DNA from: Chrysopilus asiliformis
Lineage: Eukaryota; Arthropoda; Insecta; Diptera; Rhagionidae
Reading direction: 5' to 3'
Assembly (NCBI GenBank): GCA_964034945.1
Contig: OZ035960.1
Coordinates: forward strand, 17,906,403-17,970,402
DNA length: 64,000 bases
Shown here: positions 48,528 through 58,772 of the stretch, piece by piece
Layout of the letters: every line of letters begins with the position of its first letter
Numbering within the stretch: the first letter of the stretch is position 1
Notes under the pieces: generated by a model
Seen by the model: the letters and a program-made list of their open reading frames with translations, nothing else
What the model was told of the DNA's origin: nothing
Database searches by the model: none
Program-made: the position numbers and the translations under genes

Positions 48528-50030
48528 AATTTTGGTCTCTTAAAGGCCGCCCTCCATTACCATGACTTCGGCAACTGCAAAAAATAGAGACACATTTATG
48601 TGAAGATACGTTGACGAGAAAGGGAGATAAGAATCAACTGCAAAAATTTGTCGGCAACTGCAAGAATAATTTCCCCTGTTTTTTATGGCGATTTTATGGC
48701 GAATTCTACTACAATCACACATTGTCCCTGTAAGTGAATAGTAAGCACGGACACATTCAAACTGTTATTATAGCGTGATGTCATTTTTCTCCTTCGCATG
48801 CATAGTCAAAAGCTTTGTTACCATGCCAATTTGAACATTATATTCATAGCATAAGGTTTGATATGATTGCTATAAAATTGGAAGGGATAGCGTTTAACTT
48901 GTATTCAGTCATTCCTTTTTAGATCTACATAAGTCTATCTTGCTCTCTAGTTTTCTGCATTTTTTTGCAGTTACATAGAAGTGATGGTAATGGAGGAAAG
49001 CCTTAAAGCTTCAATAATGTAGTTCTGGTTTTCTAGTTGTAGTTCAGTTTGGTTTCCAAAATTCCAAAAATTTGGTTCTGGTTTCTAAAATTTCAAATAT
49101 TTGATTTTCGTTTAGGTGTCTAAAATTCCAAAAATTTGGTTTTCGTTTTAGTTTCCAAAATTTCAAAATTTTGGTTTTGGTTTTGGTTCACTGAATTTTT
49201 AATGATTTCGTGATTTTTCGCCCCTACAGAAGATTGAATGTTTTTGGTACTAGCTTAACAGAAAAAACTGCTAAAGTTTAAATTTCGGTCGAAAACAGAA
49301 AATATTAAGGATTTTTCGATTCTAAGAACTCAAATTTAAACCGAACGAAACCATTATAAAAATTTTGATTTTTGATTTGATTTCAGCATTTGTTTTAAAA
49401 ACCAGTTTGGTTGTAGTTCGGTTCAGCCATCTTTTTTATTAATGATTTTGTTTTGGTTCGGTTCAGACATTTCCGACAGTGGGATAGTAGAGGGAAGGTT
49501 CCGACAGTGGGATAGTAGAGGGAAGGTTCCGACAGAGTGAAGGTTCAGACAGAGGGAAAGTATTGTATTCATGCCGGAGACCAACTCGAGAACCGAGACA
49601 AATAGAAACTTTCTGATCAGTGTCAGGCAAAACTATGAGAATATCCATGCATCTGTCTGTCGGTCTGTCCGTTTTACGTATCTTAAATAACTCAAGAACG
49701 CATTGAGCTAGCGACTTGAAATTTTTTGTAAATGACTTTTACGAAAATCGTAGCTATCTATCAACTTTTAGAAATGTAACTTTCCTGAATTTTTTCCTTC
49801 AACGATTTTTACGTATATTTAAAAGTTTTTGAGATATTTGAAAAAATATGATTACATACATTTTTTCCATATTTCTTCCAAAACTAAATATTGCAGAGGA
49901 AAGTTTTGTGGTAATCACAACTGATGTTTTTCAGAGTGGTTCAGTTTATGGTTTAGTTTTGGTTCATTGAAGTTTCAATGGTTCAGTGGTTTTTGGTTTG
50001 GTTTAAAAAACCCGGTCGCATCTCTGGTAG
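48528..50030. repeat. GGTTTTGGTTC-rich low-complexity region, possible hAT remnant
   Basis: Many copies of TTGGTTY/GGTTCGGTTCAG words at 49010-49200, 49390-49470 and 49930-50020. The right edge, CCCGGTCGCATCTCTGGTAG, resembles a hAT terminus, but I could not find a matching left end. Includes a 28-bp unit (TTCCGACAGTGGGATAGTAG...) repeated twice, plus two shorter partial repeats, at 49471-49560. Confidence 0.5.
49548..49904 (+). repeat. Repeat family with ACTTTCCTCTG ends, copy 3
   Basis: Matches 35951-36203 and the inverse of 28820-29118, ending TAAATATTGCAGAGGAAAGT. The left end adjoins the 28-bp tandem repeat. Confidence 0.7.
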
Positions 50031-50044
50031 CCTTCAATTAAAGC

Positions 50045-50399
50045 TAGAACCTGAATCGTACGTCGATGCGTCCGTCCGGTAGACAGTTTTATGCGGTGAC
50101 AGTTGGGTACGGCAATGAATCACTTCTTCTTCACTTTTTTTGCACTTCTTCTATTAGTTTATCGTCGAAACAATTACTTTCAATTTGTTCCATATTTAAA
50201 TTGCTTAAATCGTAACCAAACTTTTTTGCGAAATTACATTTCGTGCGTTGCCGCATGTAAAAGTAGAAAGTCGACCTACTCTATGCGGTGCGTTGCCGCA
50301 TCGGACAAACGCATTATTAGGGGAGTACTCATAGCAGCCCGTTGATTTTACTTTGATGGCATCGCATGGCGGACGCACGGACGTATGTTTCTGGTTCTA
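50045..50399. mobile_element. Element with TAGAACCWGAAWCRTACGTC ends
   Basis: About 355 bp; the ends match at roughly 27 of 33 positions (TAGAACCTGAATCGTACGTC and TAGAACCAGAAACATACGTC). The interior motif GTAGAAAGTCGACCTACTCT is shared with the element at 57.2 kb. TTAAAG lies just outside each end but not at equivalent offsets, so the target duplication is unsettled. Confidence 0.7.
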
Positions 50400-50407
50400 C
50401 CTTAAAG

Positions 50408-51938
50408 GCCATATTTTACTTTGCGGCGCATTTTCTTATACGTTTATTCGCATTGTTGCCAAAATGGATTTCGCCTGCTGCGTATTTTGTTCAAGAACTT
50501 CATGACTTTTACATTCATTTTTTGCATTTAAATCAAATCCCGCCATCCAGAAAAACGGATGTACCATTGAACCTCCACATTTTGCACGCTTCACAAAAGC
50601 AATTTCTTTCACGACATTTTTTTTCCATTATAACGATAAAATCAATGACAAAAAGGGTGCCATTACCTTCAAATTTAGTACATTCAAAGAAATTTCAAAG
50701 AAAATATTAACACCTACTTTGAAAAAATATCAATATTTCGTCCATCGATACTCCACTCCAAATTTTATGATCTTAATATGCTCTCTTATTTATAGAACAT
50801 TCAAGGTCGTATGACCAAAAAGATTTGAAAACATTAAAAATTCTTGAGTACGTGACCTTGAAATCATCTCTTTTTAACTTTTATTTTATTTCTCAGAATC
50901 AAAATTCTTGAAAAAGTATAAAAATAAGTGCCCTTCACCATGGGATTTCCGAAAAGACTCTTTTAATTTAAAAATCACTGATCCCAGTTGTAATCAAGGA
51001 AGGAGTATGCAAAATGATGTAAAAAACATATCCTCCTCGTAGGATTCACATCAAATACGGAACCTCTTGCCATGGTTTTCTTTTTATTTTGCCAACATTA
51101 AATAGGAGACACGCGCATGAGAACAATCTGTTCATTCAAATCCATAAAAATAAAACTGTTAAAGGGCACAATCAGGAGTAATCTTTAGCTTTAAAATGTT
51201 ATTTTGACTGTAATCTCTGTACAAAGCTAAAATCATCACACAAAACGAATGAATTGATGTAATTCTATTGAAATTCATACAGACAGACAGACAGAAAGAC
51301 AGACAGACAGAAAATCAAAAGAAAGACAAAAGTTGTGTCATATCTATAAGGATGCTAAAAGTTAAATCCAGAAAAAAAAGAACACTGACGGCTTTCGCGT
51401 AGATATGGGGAAAAATATGGAAACAATGTTCGTTCGACATGCCAAAACGTTCTGTTCCAGGAACCAAATAGAAAATGATCGTGGAAATTCAAAGGAATGG
51501 AAAGTTAGTAACTAAAATGACAAACGAAAAGGATGGGAATTGGAGAGCCATTCAACAATTGAATTTTATGAAGTCAACCGTAAGTTAATGAAAAGTTTCT
51601 CGAAATGAGATTTTGACGTCTTTTCCTTTAGCGCTTTTTCGAAGGCATTTCAAGCACTTCTTGCATACTTTGTGATGATGGCTTTGATTGCTGAACAGTT
51701 TTTTTAGATAGCGAACTGAAGAGTCAAATGTCTGAATTGAAATGTTTGATAAATAAATTATTCCCATACATTGAATTATATTTAAGATAATTGCTGAGAT
51801 TTCCCTTTGTTTTAGCAAAATGTTTACACTAACATTTATTTAATTTGAGTACAAAATAAAATCTCTTTTAAGTAAAATTGCGTCGAAAAAAATATCTGGA
51901 AATTATTAATTAAGAAAATGAAATATAGTCAAATGCAT
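50408..51938. other. No recognisable gene
   Basis: AT-rich, with a short GACA array at about 51280-51310. No coding structure recognised. Confidence 0.4.
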
Positions 51939-52110
51939 CCCAAGTAACAATTTATGACGCATGTCGCAATGTGTCAGTGGCCAATCCGTTTATATGACGG
52001 TTTCCCTGTGGCCACACGCAAAAATCCGGTTTAAAATTGGCTACTTTGTAACCGTTCACAAAAAAAGCTATTGTAAATCGGATACTTTGTGACCAGTCGG
52101 AAAGTGGTTA
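51939..52110. repeat. Short copy of the CCCAAGYAACA/GGTTACTTTGTGACC family
   Basis: Starts CCCAAGTAACAATTTATGAC and shares GTTTATATG, TACTTTGTAACC, GACCAGTCGG and TTCGTTGTTT with 37716-38025, with fewer monomers. Confidence 0.6.
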
Positions 52111-52144
52111 TTTTTCGTTGTTTATATTTTGCGACAAATCTTAA

Positions 52145-52434
52145 CACGTTCGTGACATTTGCTTTTTCAACTTTTTTTACATTTGGACATCGTGTACCAC
52201 GGGTGGTACACTAGCGATTTGTTTTCTGGCGGTTGTGCGCCATCGGTGGTACACGGTGCGTGTTTTTATATTACTTCATAAAATACTGACAATTTATGTT
52301 AAAACTATGTTTTTATACTTACGATTGTCAGGAATATTCAAAAATCGATTGCACTATGCATGTACCATTATTTACTCGCGCGGTTTAAAAAAACTGTACA
52401 TGTACCACCAGTGGCACACGATGTCACGAACGTG
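52145..52434. mobile_element. TTAA-flanked piggyBac-like MITE (CACGTTCGTGACAT ends)
   Basis: 290 bp with perfect 14-bp inverted ends, flanked by TTAA (52141-52144, 52435-52438). Subterminal GTGTACCACGGGTGGTACAC is palindromic and recurs in part (GGTGGTACAC, TGTACCACCAGTGGCACAC). Confidence 0.88.
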
Positions 52435-52858
52435 TTAACATTCGCAAAAAAAACAATTTTTTTATCTTGATTCGAAAAACTTTAGCGCTTTCTTACCTCG
52501 TATACTTTTAGTCCTTGTTACGCCACTGAGAAACGCTTCATAGATATTATACTCAGCTAAAATTACTTTGCTAGACGATACCAAAGGTTGAGCAAATTAA
52601 GCTCCATTTAACAACATGAGTGTGAAAAGAATAGATATTTGCTTCCTTTTTGCTCCTTTAATCCGATATATCTCGTCTGTAGCACCAAAAAGAAGGTCCG
52701 AAACTAGGGACCCAGAATTGAACCACAAATATCGAAAGATTAGGACAATTTTAGTTATTTGATTTAGTTTTTAGTTTTCAAACAGGTTTTGCTATAAAAA
52801 ATTGTGATTTTCAGATTTTATTGTTTCAAAATATCCAGAAAAAAGCTTTTATATATAA

Positions 52859-52957
52859 CCCAAGCAACAAAATAAGTCGTAAAGTCATATGTCACGACCA
52901 TAGAGTCACGAAATTAAAGTCGCGATGACCAATTTACGACCTTCTGTGCAACTTGGG
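52859..52957. mobile_element. 99-bp MITE, CCCAAG ends
   Basis: CCCAAGCAACAAAATAAGTC against inverted CCCAAGTTGCACAGAAGGTC; internal inverted GTCGTAAA and TTTACGAC. Possibly the minimal form of the CCCAAGYAACA family. Confidence 0.6.
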
Positions 52958-53260
52958 AAGGGTTTGCACCTTGAACCGAAATTTACTTTTCGATCGATAT
53001 CAAAAAATCTCCCCTGAGAAACGGACGTGGTCTCACATTAAAATTGGCTACTGAGGCCGTGTGAGACAAATGTGGTGAAGTCTACCGGCCTTTGGGATCC
53101 GATTTTTCCGATTTTTTCGCCATGGTGGCAGTCAACGGGTTAAACAAAATTATATGATGAAAATCTAATAACTTGTGTATAAATTGTGCTGATAGTCATT
53201 ACCGTTAATTTGAGGAAAATCAAATTAAATAATCCAACTTTCCGCGATACAAGGTACAAC

Positions 53261-54080
53261 TAGGGATGCCAACGATACCTCGATGTTTGCAAAACATCGA
53301 GGTATCGTTGAAAAATATCGAGTTTTAACCTCGATGTTGAACAGGCCGATATATCGAGGTATCGAGGTTGTTATCCACGATGTTAGAACATTTCTCTTCA
53401 TAAAATTAGTAGAGAAACTAATTTTAGGACTAGAGGGATTAGTTTTTAGATAGATTTAATATAGCCACTCTACTTAAAGATTTGTTTAAATTTTCTTTGG
53501 TATCAATTATCGGTTTAATCTTTCTACCAGAGCTAGCCATGAAATTTTAAAATACCAGAAAATACCAGAGCTAGCCATGAAATTTTACAAAGAAGTTTGA
53601 TCCTGATGTGGAAATCCGTTAACCGGAAGTAGCCAAAACGGCGTCTTTTTAAAAACAATGCGTTTTTTTGTAATTTATTCCGAAACTAGCCATTTTCCAG
53701 TAGTCTTATGTATTACAAAACTTGAAGACAATAAAATTTGCTACATTTATGTGTTTTACTAGAACTCTGTATCTCAAGCCGTTATGAAGATATGCTGGTA
53801 TTTCAAAAAATTAGTTTTTTGCGAATATCTCGAAAACTAACGGGTTTTTGGTGGTTCAACGTATAAGAAGAATTAAAACCGTGTTAATTCTACCTGGATG
53901 CACTCCACTCACAGTAGAGCATCCGCCAGGTGGCTAAATTATTTATTAAATTTAACTTTTTCAAAACATCGGAAAAACATCGAGGTATCGATGTTTTCAG
54001 GACGATGTTTTTTGACATCGCCTTAAAAAAAACTTCGATTTTCGATATATCGAGGTTTTATGAACGATGTTGCATCCCTA
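53261..54080. mobile_element. hAT-type element with perfect 8-bp duplication
   Basis: Ends TAGGGATGCCAACGAT and TAGGGATGCAACATCG (inverted). GGTACAAC is duplicated exactly (53253-53260, 54081-54088). Subterminal repeats of TATCGAGGTATCG/ATATCGAGG. The middle (53590-53885) contains the dispersed repeat also seen at 21.7-22.1 kb. Confidence 0.92.
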
Positions 54081-54103
54081 GGTACAACCCCGGTTTGTAC
54101 AAC

Positions 54104-55011
54104 TAGGGATGTTAAAAAACGGGCTACCCAGTGCTTTTGCTTCGGTTAACCGGTTTTTTCGGTGTTTTTTTTTTTTGCACGGTTATACCCCGTGTTTTTT
54201 CAAAGCCAAAAACCGTTAAAAAAAACCGATCATTTTTTTTGTGCGGAAGAATAATTTTAACCCAAATTTCGTGCAACTGGTTTGTTAGAAACACTTCTTT
54301 TTAGGCACTCTAGACCAAATACAATATTATATTGTGCCATTTATGGCCTCTTAATGGATTATATGGCACTTCACGTCTTTTGTTTGTATTATAGTGTATT
54401 TGTTGTGTCTAATGCGGCCCCTAGACGTACAATATTATTGTGCAATATATTGTACAATATTATTGACATGCCCCTAGACGATGCAATGTTATTGCACAAT
54501 AAATCATTTTACGTTTGATTCGTGAGCAGACAACATGATTCTAAATTACATTAAAGCTAGTTGTGTAGCCATCACATTCCACAGAGCCGGCAACGCACGG
54601 TACACTTCGGTAACTTCGAGGATAAAAGCACGATCTTCTTTTGTTTTCTTCGCCATGATTAGGTGTACTCTCAGCGATATTTCCTACGATACTGAGCCAA
54701 TATTGTGCAATATCGCCCTCAGACTATACAATAAACCTTATTGTGCAATAAAAATTAAACCGATTTTGATTCCTTCAATATATTGCACAACCGTTCAATA
54801 TTACCCCTAGACGGTCAATATATTGCACAATATTGAAATATTGTACAATAATATTGTACGTCTAGGGGCCACTTAAGACCTAACCTACCCAATTTGAACA
54901 AAACGGTTTTTTGGTGTTTTTAATAACCGGTTTTTTGGACCCGGTTTAGACCGAAGTCTTAAAAACCGGTTTAACCGAAAACCGGTGTTTTACAAAAATT
55001 GGACATCCCTA
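54104..55011. mobile_element. Second TAGGGATG-ended hAT-like element, with nested element
   Basis: Ends TAGGGATGTTAAAAAAC and TAGGGATGTCCAATTTTTG (inverted), with AACCGGTTTT-type words inside each end. No matching 8-bp duplication is visible. It is broken by the AT-rich element at 54414-54872. Confidence 0.75.
54414..54872. mobile_element. AT-rich element with GGCCCCTAGACGTACAATAT ends
   Basis: Inverted ends of about 35 bp: GCGGCCCCTAGACGTACAAT at left and inverted GTGGCCCCTAGACGTACAAT at right. CCCCTAGACG recurs inside near 54472 and 54805. CAATATATTGCACAAT-type palindromes fill the interior. A diverged extra unit may lie at about 54303-54340. Confidence 0.75.
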
Positions 55012-55490
55012 CTTTGGACCATTATTCTTGTGTAACAGTTACAAACGTAGCAGTGATTTTTTTACAATTCGTTTAAATATTCCTGTGAGGTGGTGACTTT
55101 GAAGTGGGTTTTTTCCGGAGAACGAATCGTATTTATAGATCTTGCATCACCATAATCTGCTTCAAATATTTCTTCGATCTTTTCAATTCATCAAATTTCT
55201 ATCAAAAAAAAAACTTTCTTGTACAAAAACCAGCTTTCCATTCCAGGCGAATTTCCCCTATTTACTTTCCCACTTGACTGATGACAACAATTGGCTCTCA
55301 AAACTTCTTTATATAGGAAAAGTTTTTGGGGTAGAAGTTTTCAACATCAATTATTTGTATTTTGACTTATAAAGCTCTTGTAACTGACATCAATTGCTAC
55401 AATCACATCACAATAGCAACAACAATTAATTTCAAAGTATTTCGATAGAATTCCCCTCAATGATATAAATATAATTCGCCAATTGATCAG
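55012..55490. other. Intergenic, 3' side of secreted gene 1
   Basis: AT-rich, non-coding. No canonical AATAAA was seen close to the stop on the minus strand. Confidence 0.4.
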
Positions 55491-56056
55491 TCAACCGAAC
55501 CAGATATTCTGAGCCCAATGCCCCGTGTACTTTTTCAGCTGCAAACGTTTTGTAGTAGCTGTTGAGCGTGAGCGTCGAACCTCTTGTTGTTGACGGTTTC
55601 CGGCGGTTCGGGAATTAAGGATTCCACTTCCTTGTTGTTGTCGTCGTCTTAGTACCGTCGAAGGGATGCTCCAGAATGGCCAAAATCCAAATGTTCGCTG
55701 TGTTGTTGGCTGTGGACGTCTTTGTGGAAATTTGCGACGATTTCGTGAGATTCTGGGACTTTTACTGACGCCTGAACGTCCATTTAATTGGATTGTAGGT
55801 ACCCCCATCAAAGATGATAAAAAATTACAAAATCCAAAAATCTTAGTCCAGCATCCAGAAATCACAGGTGTTGGTTGCGCTGTGTAAGTATAAGTTGGTG
55901 ACGTAACTGTTATCGTTTGGGTAGTCGTTACACTTTGCCCATTCACTAAACAGAAATCGATTTCAATAAAATTTCGTTTAATACAAAAATCACAGATAAT
56001 TCACCAAAATTTACTCCTAACAGAATCACAATTATACATCGAAAATATAGAGTCAT
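55491..56056 (-). CDS. Small secreted basic protein, paralog 1 (unknown family)
   Basis: Two exons, join of 56005-56056 and 55491-55945 on the minus strand; intron 55946-56004 (59 bp, GTGAAT...TTTAG). The product is 168 residues. Exon 1 encodes MTLYFRCIIVILLGVNF, a hydrophobic signal peptide; the codon split by the intron restores V, and cleavage is likely after VNG, leaving an N-terminal Gln. The mature part has TQTITVTSPTY, then GC..KIFGFCNF, then the basic stretch ISRNRRKFPQRRP, an aromatic patch FGFWPFWSIP and a Gln/Arg-rich tail ending IWFG. No known domain is recognised. The start, exon length, intron phase and motifs are confirmed by the paralog at 58773-59359. Predicted to be extracellular; function unknown. 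A frame-shifted overlap in the tail cannot be excluded but is not supported by the paralog. Confidence 0.8.
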
Positions 56057-56737
56057 CTTCAATTGAAAATAATTCTACAAATAAGATTCAGTTTCCAAAA
56101 CAGTCATTTAGATATAGAAGTTTTTATTGAAAAAAAAATTGCTTCATTAGCAGAGTTACAAAACAAAGTTATAAAAAAATCTAATTGACTAACAAATGGT
56201 TTTTCAGATAAGCTTAATATCATTACTGTAATTTAAATGTACTAAAATTGAAAAAAAATTAAAAACAATAGTCTCGGTAATGACCGTTGCTATATCATAA
56301 AACATTAAAATAATTGTTTGCTTGATGTTGTGAATTACATATCGTGTGAATCCCAATTTTTTATTAATTTTTTATTATTTAAAATTTTTACAAGTCGATA
56401 CAAAGGATGTTTTTTCCATAAAAAAAATCGCTCTTTCTCGAGCACTTCTCCATTGATCACAGTTGTAGAAAAAGGCTTTTGGGGCTATCAAATCTATCTA
56501 TCTATTGCACTACAATCCAAAATGGAAATGAAATTCATAAGGATCTTTCGGCCCTGCTACAGTTTTAAAACGATTGCAAACCATCCAATGATGTCGTTAG
56601 CACCAAGCAGTAACTTTCACCACTCATTCCGGTAAAGTAAGTATGTAGAAATCCATAAAATACGTCATATAAAGTAATTTTTTGTCTTCTCAGACATTTC
56701 TCCTAGTCCATCGCTACGCTTTTTATGATTTTTTGTA
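56057..56737. other. Intergenic between the secreted paralogs
   Basis: AT-rich. The frame at 56318-56635 (plus) has no domain or splice support. Confidence 0.4.
56111..56116 (-). promoter_or_regulatory. Possible TATA-like box of secreted gene 1
   Basis: TATATC on the minus strand about 55 bp before the ATG, at a distance similar to the better TATA box of paralog 2. Weak on its own. Confidence 0.35.
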
Positions 56738-57166
56738 CACTGTAGAAAATGGATTTGAATTTAAACCGAAAAATGGGGTAAAAACGGGGTAAATTTACAA
56801 AAACGTCGTAAAATTTCGAAAAAAAAATCAGAATTTAGCTCGCACACCATTTAAGTTGTAAAATCACCCAAAAAACATTAATCTTACACTATAAATAGGG
56901 TAATTTTAAACCTTGCGTAAAATTTCGACCAATATTCATATTTTTACTCTCATTTTGGTGTAAAAACACGCTCACAGGGTATTTTTGCATTATTGAATGG
57001 ACAATTTCATTATTTCACAATGCAGTTGACGGATATTCGCTCTGGTTTGATGCAGCTATGTTGCCTTAACCTTATAATTCGCATAAGGTTTGTGGAATCG
57101 GAGTATAAATACTCGAATCGAGTTTTACTCCACCAAAATCCTGTAAGCCTGCATGGAAGCTGGTAA

Positions 57167-57389
57167 AGCCTAAACCCCAATTACGCTTTCGTGCGTGCGG
57201 CATGATTTTGTTTTGGCATTTAGTAGTTGTCACCGCGTCTAAAAGTAGAAACTGAGCCTACTCTACGCGGCACGGACACGGCAACGCGTCTGAGCAACGC
57301 GCAATTATACATTTACTCATTTAAATGCGTAGTTTTTACCTTCACCGCGTGGGTGCCGCACGCACGAACGCGTAATTGGGGTTTAGGCT
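57167..57389. mobile_element. Harbinger-like MITE, TAA duplication
   Basis: Inverted ends AGCCTAAACCCCAATTACGC (36-37 bp in all, one mismatch), continuing into TTCGTGCGTGCGGCA. TAA is duplicated (57164-57166, 57390-57392), as in PIF/Harbinger. The interior has GTAGAAACTGAGCCTACTCT, shared with 50.0-50.4 kb. Confidence 0.82.
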
Positions 57390-57721
57390 TAAAGCAGGCT
57401 CTCATGACGGTGAGCCAGCTTCCATACCAGAAACAGGCCCATGATAGGTTTTCTGGGGAGACATGCCCGACCTGTTGGGGGGAAATTTGGATGTGAAAAC
57501 ATCCGCAAAAATAATATAATTATTATTTTTTGTTTTTGCAGATCGTATAAGCCGAGAAATTCTAATACCATTTTCGGTGTAATTTTAAACAAAAAATGTC
57601 GTAAGTTTACACCAGTATTGTACTCTTACGTCTTATTTATTTTAAAGTTCCCCCGTAAAAGTGGCTTTTGTACGCCACAAAATGAGTAAAAATACATAGC
57701 TTTTAAGCCATTACGACTCGG

Positions 57722-57783
57722 TGTAATTTTACCCCTATTATAGTAGGAAAATGGTTTCCTACTATTATAGGGGTAAAATTACA
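57722..57783. repeat. Inverted repeat, 29-bp arms, 4-bp loop
   Basis: TGTAATTTTACCCCTATTAT... (57722-57750) pairs with 57755-57783 with a single mismatch. Lies near the right end of the CACT-ended element. Confidence 0.92.
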
Positions 57784-57803
57784 ATAAAATTTTCTAGAGT
57801 GTA

Positions 57804-58137
57804 GACCATTTTACACCGCCCGCACATTAATGCAAACTCAGACTAATTGTGACGAGCTGCTTTGCCATTTCAAACAGTAATGTAAATAAGACTTTATTGT
57901 TACAAGATTTATTGAAAAACTACTTCAGTAAATAAATTTCAAATATATGAATAGGCTAATTGTAACGAATTATCGCAACTTGTATTATAACTCACTAGGA
58001 TCTGCACTCCGAACCGCTTCACGATTCATTTTCCACACAAAGGTCGGCTTTCGGCCTCCCTATGTGGGAGAAAACACACAGGGAGGATCGATCCGTGGGA
58101 GAAAACTTTCCGTAAAATATGTAGTTTCTAATGGTAT
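57804..58137. other. No recognisable gene
   Basis: Short intergenic stretch. The CCTCCCTATGTGGGAG/CACAGGGAGG words near 58050-58090 form a small imperfect inverted repeat. Confidence 0.35.
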
Positions 58138-58512
58138 AGGTGCCGCTCCACATGAGAGTAAATGCCGGCGAGAACCTTTCGATAGCAGCTACTCCCAAAT
58201 GGACACGTCTCTGAGAGTCGGTCGCAAAAACTCGCGAGCTAGTTTCTGCGAGCTGTCAAAAGTGATTCTACTCTCTAGTCGACACGCATCCACTGAACTC
58301 TCGGGGAGTTGCTCGCCAGATACGAACGGCGTTTGAATTTCACTAGTAGCTCTCGAGAACTCGCCAAAGCCAGATGTAAAAAAAATCAAAATATTGGTCT
58401 TGAAAAGAGAAAAATCGCCGAAATTTACTCTCAAATGGAACACCTCCTGCGAGTAACTCTCGAGAGTTTTTGAGAGTTACTCGCGTATTTACTCTCATGT
58501 GGAGCGGCACCT
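58138..58512. mobile_element. Harbinger-like MITE, copy 2
   Basis: 375 bp, about 90% or more alike to 11067-11451, with the same ends. A small deletion lies around 58218. The flanks are TAT (58135-58137) and TAA (58513-58515), one base off a TAA duplication. Sits just 3' of secreted gene 2. Confidence 0.78.
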
Positions 58513-58725
58513 TAAGAGCCGGATCCAAATCCCATAATTCAAATTTTCGGTTAGTTTCAAGACACAAAATCCTTATCTTATTTTCCTTTTTCCCTTTTTT
58601 AAATTGATTTTTAACTTTTTAAAAAGAAAACTTTTCAACAAAGCTAGGCATGTTTTATTTCATTTAAAAAAAAGTCTTACAAACTAAACAAAAGGTGAAT
58701 AATCTTACTATCTAAATAAATAATT

Positions 58726-58731
58726 TTTATT
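58726..58731 (-). terminator. Poly(A) signal AATAAA of secreted gene 2
   Basis: AATAAA on the minus strand about 42 nt downstream of the stop codon of the gene ending at 58773. Confidence 0.55.
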
Positions 58732-58772
58732 TGGTATTTTTTATATAACAATTTGTGGGCATCAAATTTATC

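Larger units (their letters stand above)
56738..57801. mobile_element. CACT-ended element (CACTGTAGAAAAT), with nested MITE
   Basis: 1064 bp; ends CACTGTAGAAAAT and CACTCTAGAAAAT (inverted); TA duplication (56736-56737, 57802-57803). The ends resemble the 272-bp family. GGGGTAAAA/TTTTACCCC-type words recur, culminating in the near-perfect hairpin at 57722-57783. The element at 57167-57389 is inserted in it. No transposase. Confidence 0.82.

Noticed and set aside
50103..50710. Two overlapping plus-strand frames (80 and 114 codons)
   Set aside because: The first lies inside a MITE. The second starts at its right end and shows no domain, signal peptide or splice support.
55535..55648. Alternative acidic reading frame overlapping the 3' part of secreted gene 1
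   Set aside because: Open for only about 38 codons after a stop, and the paralog supports the main frame through the shared terminal FG and the basic block.
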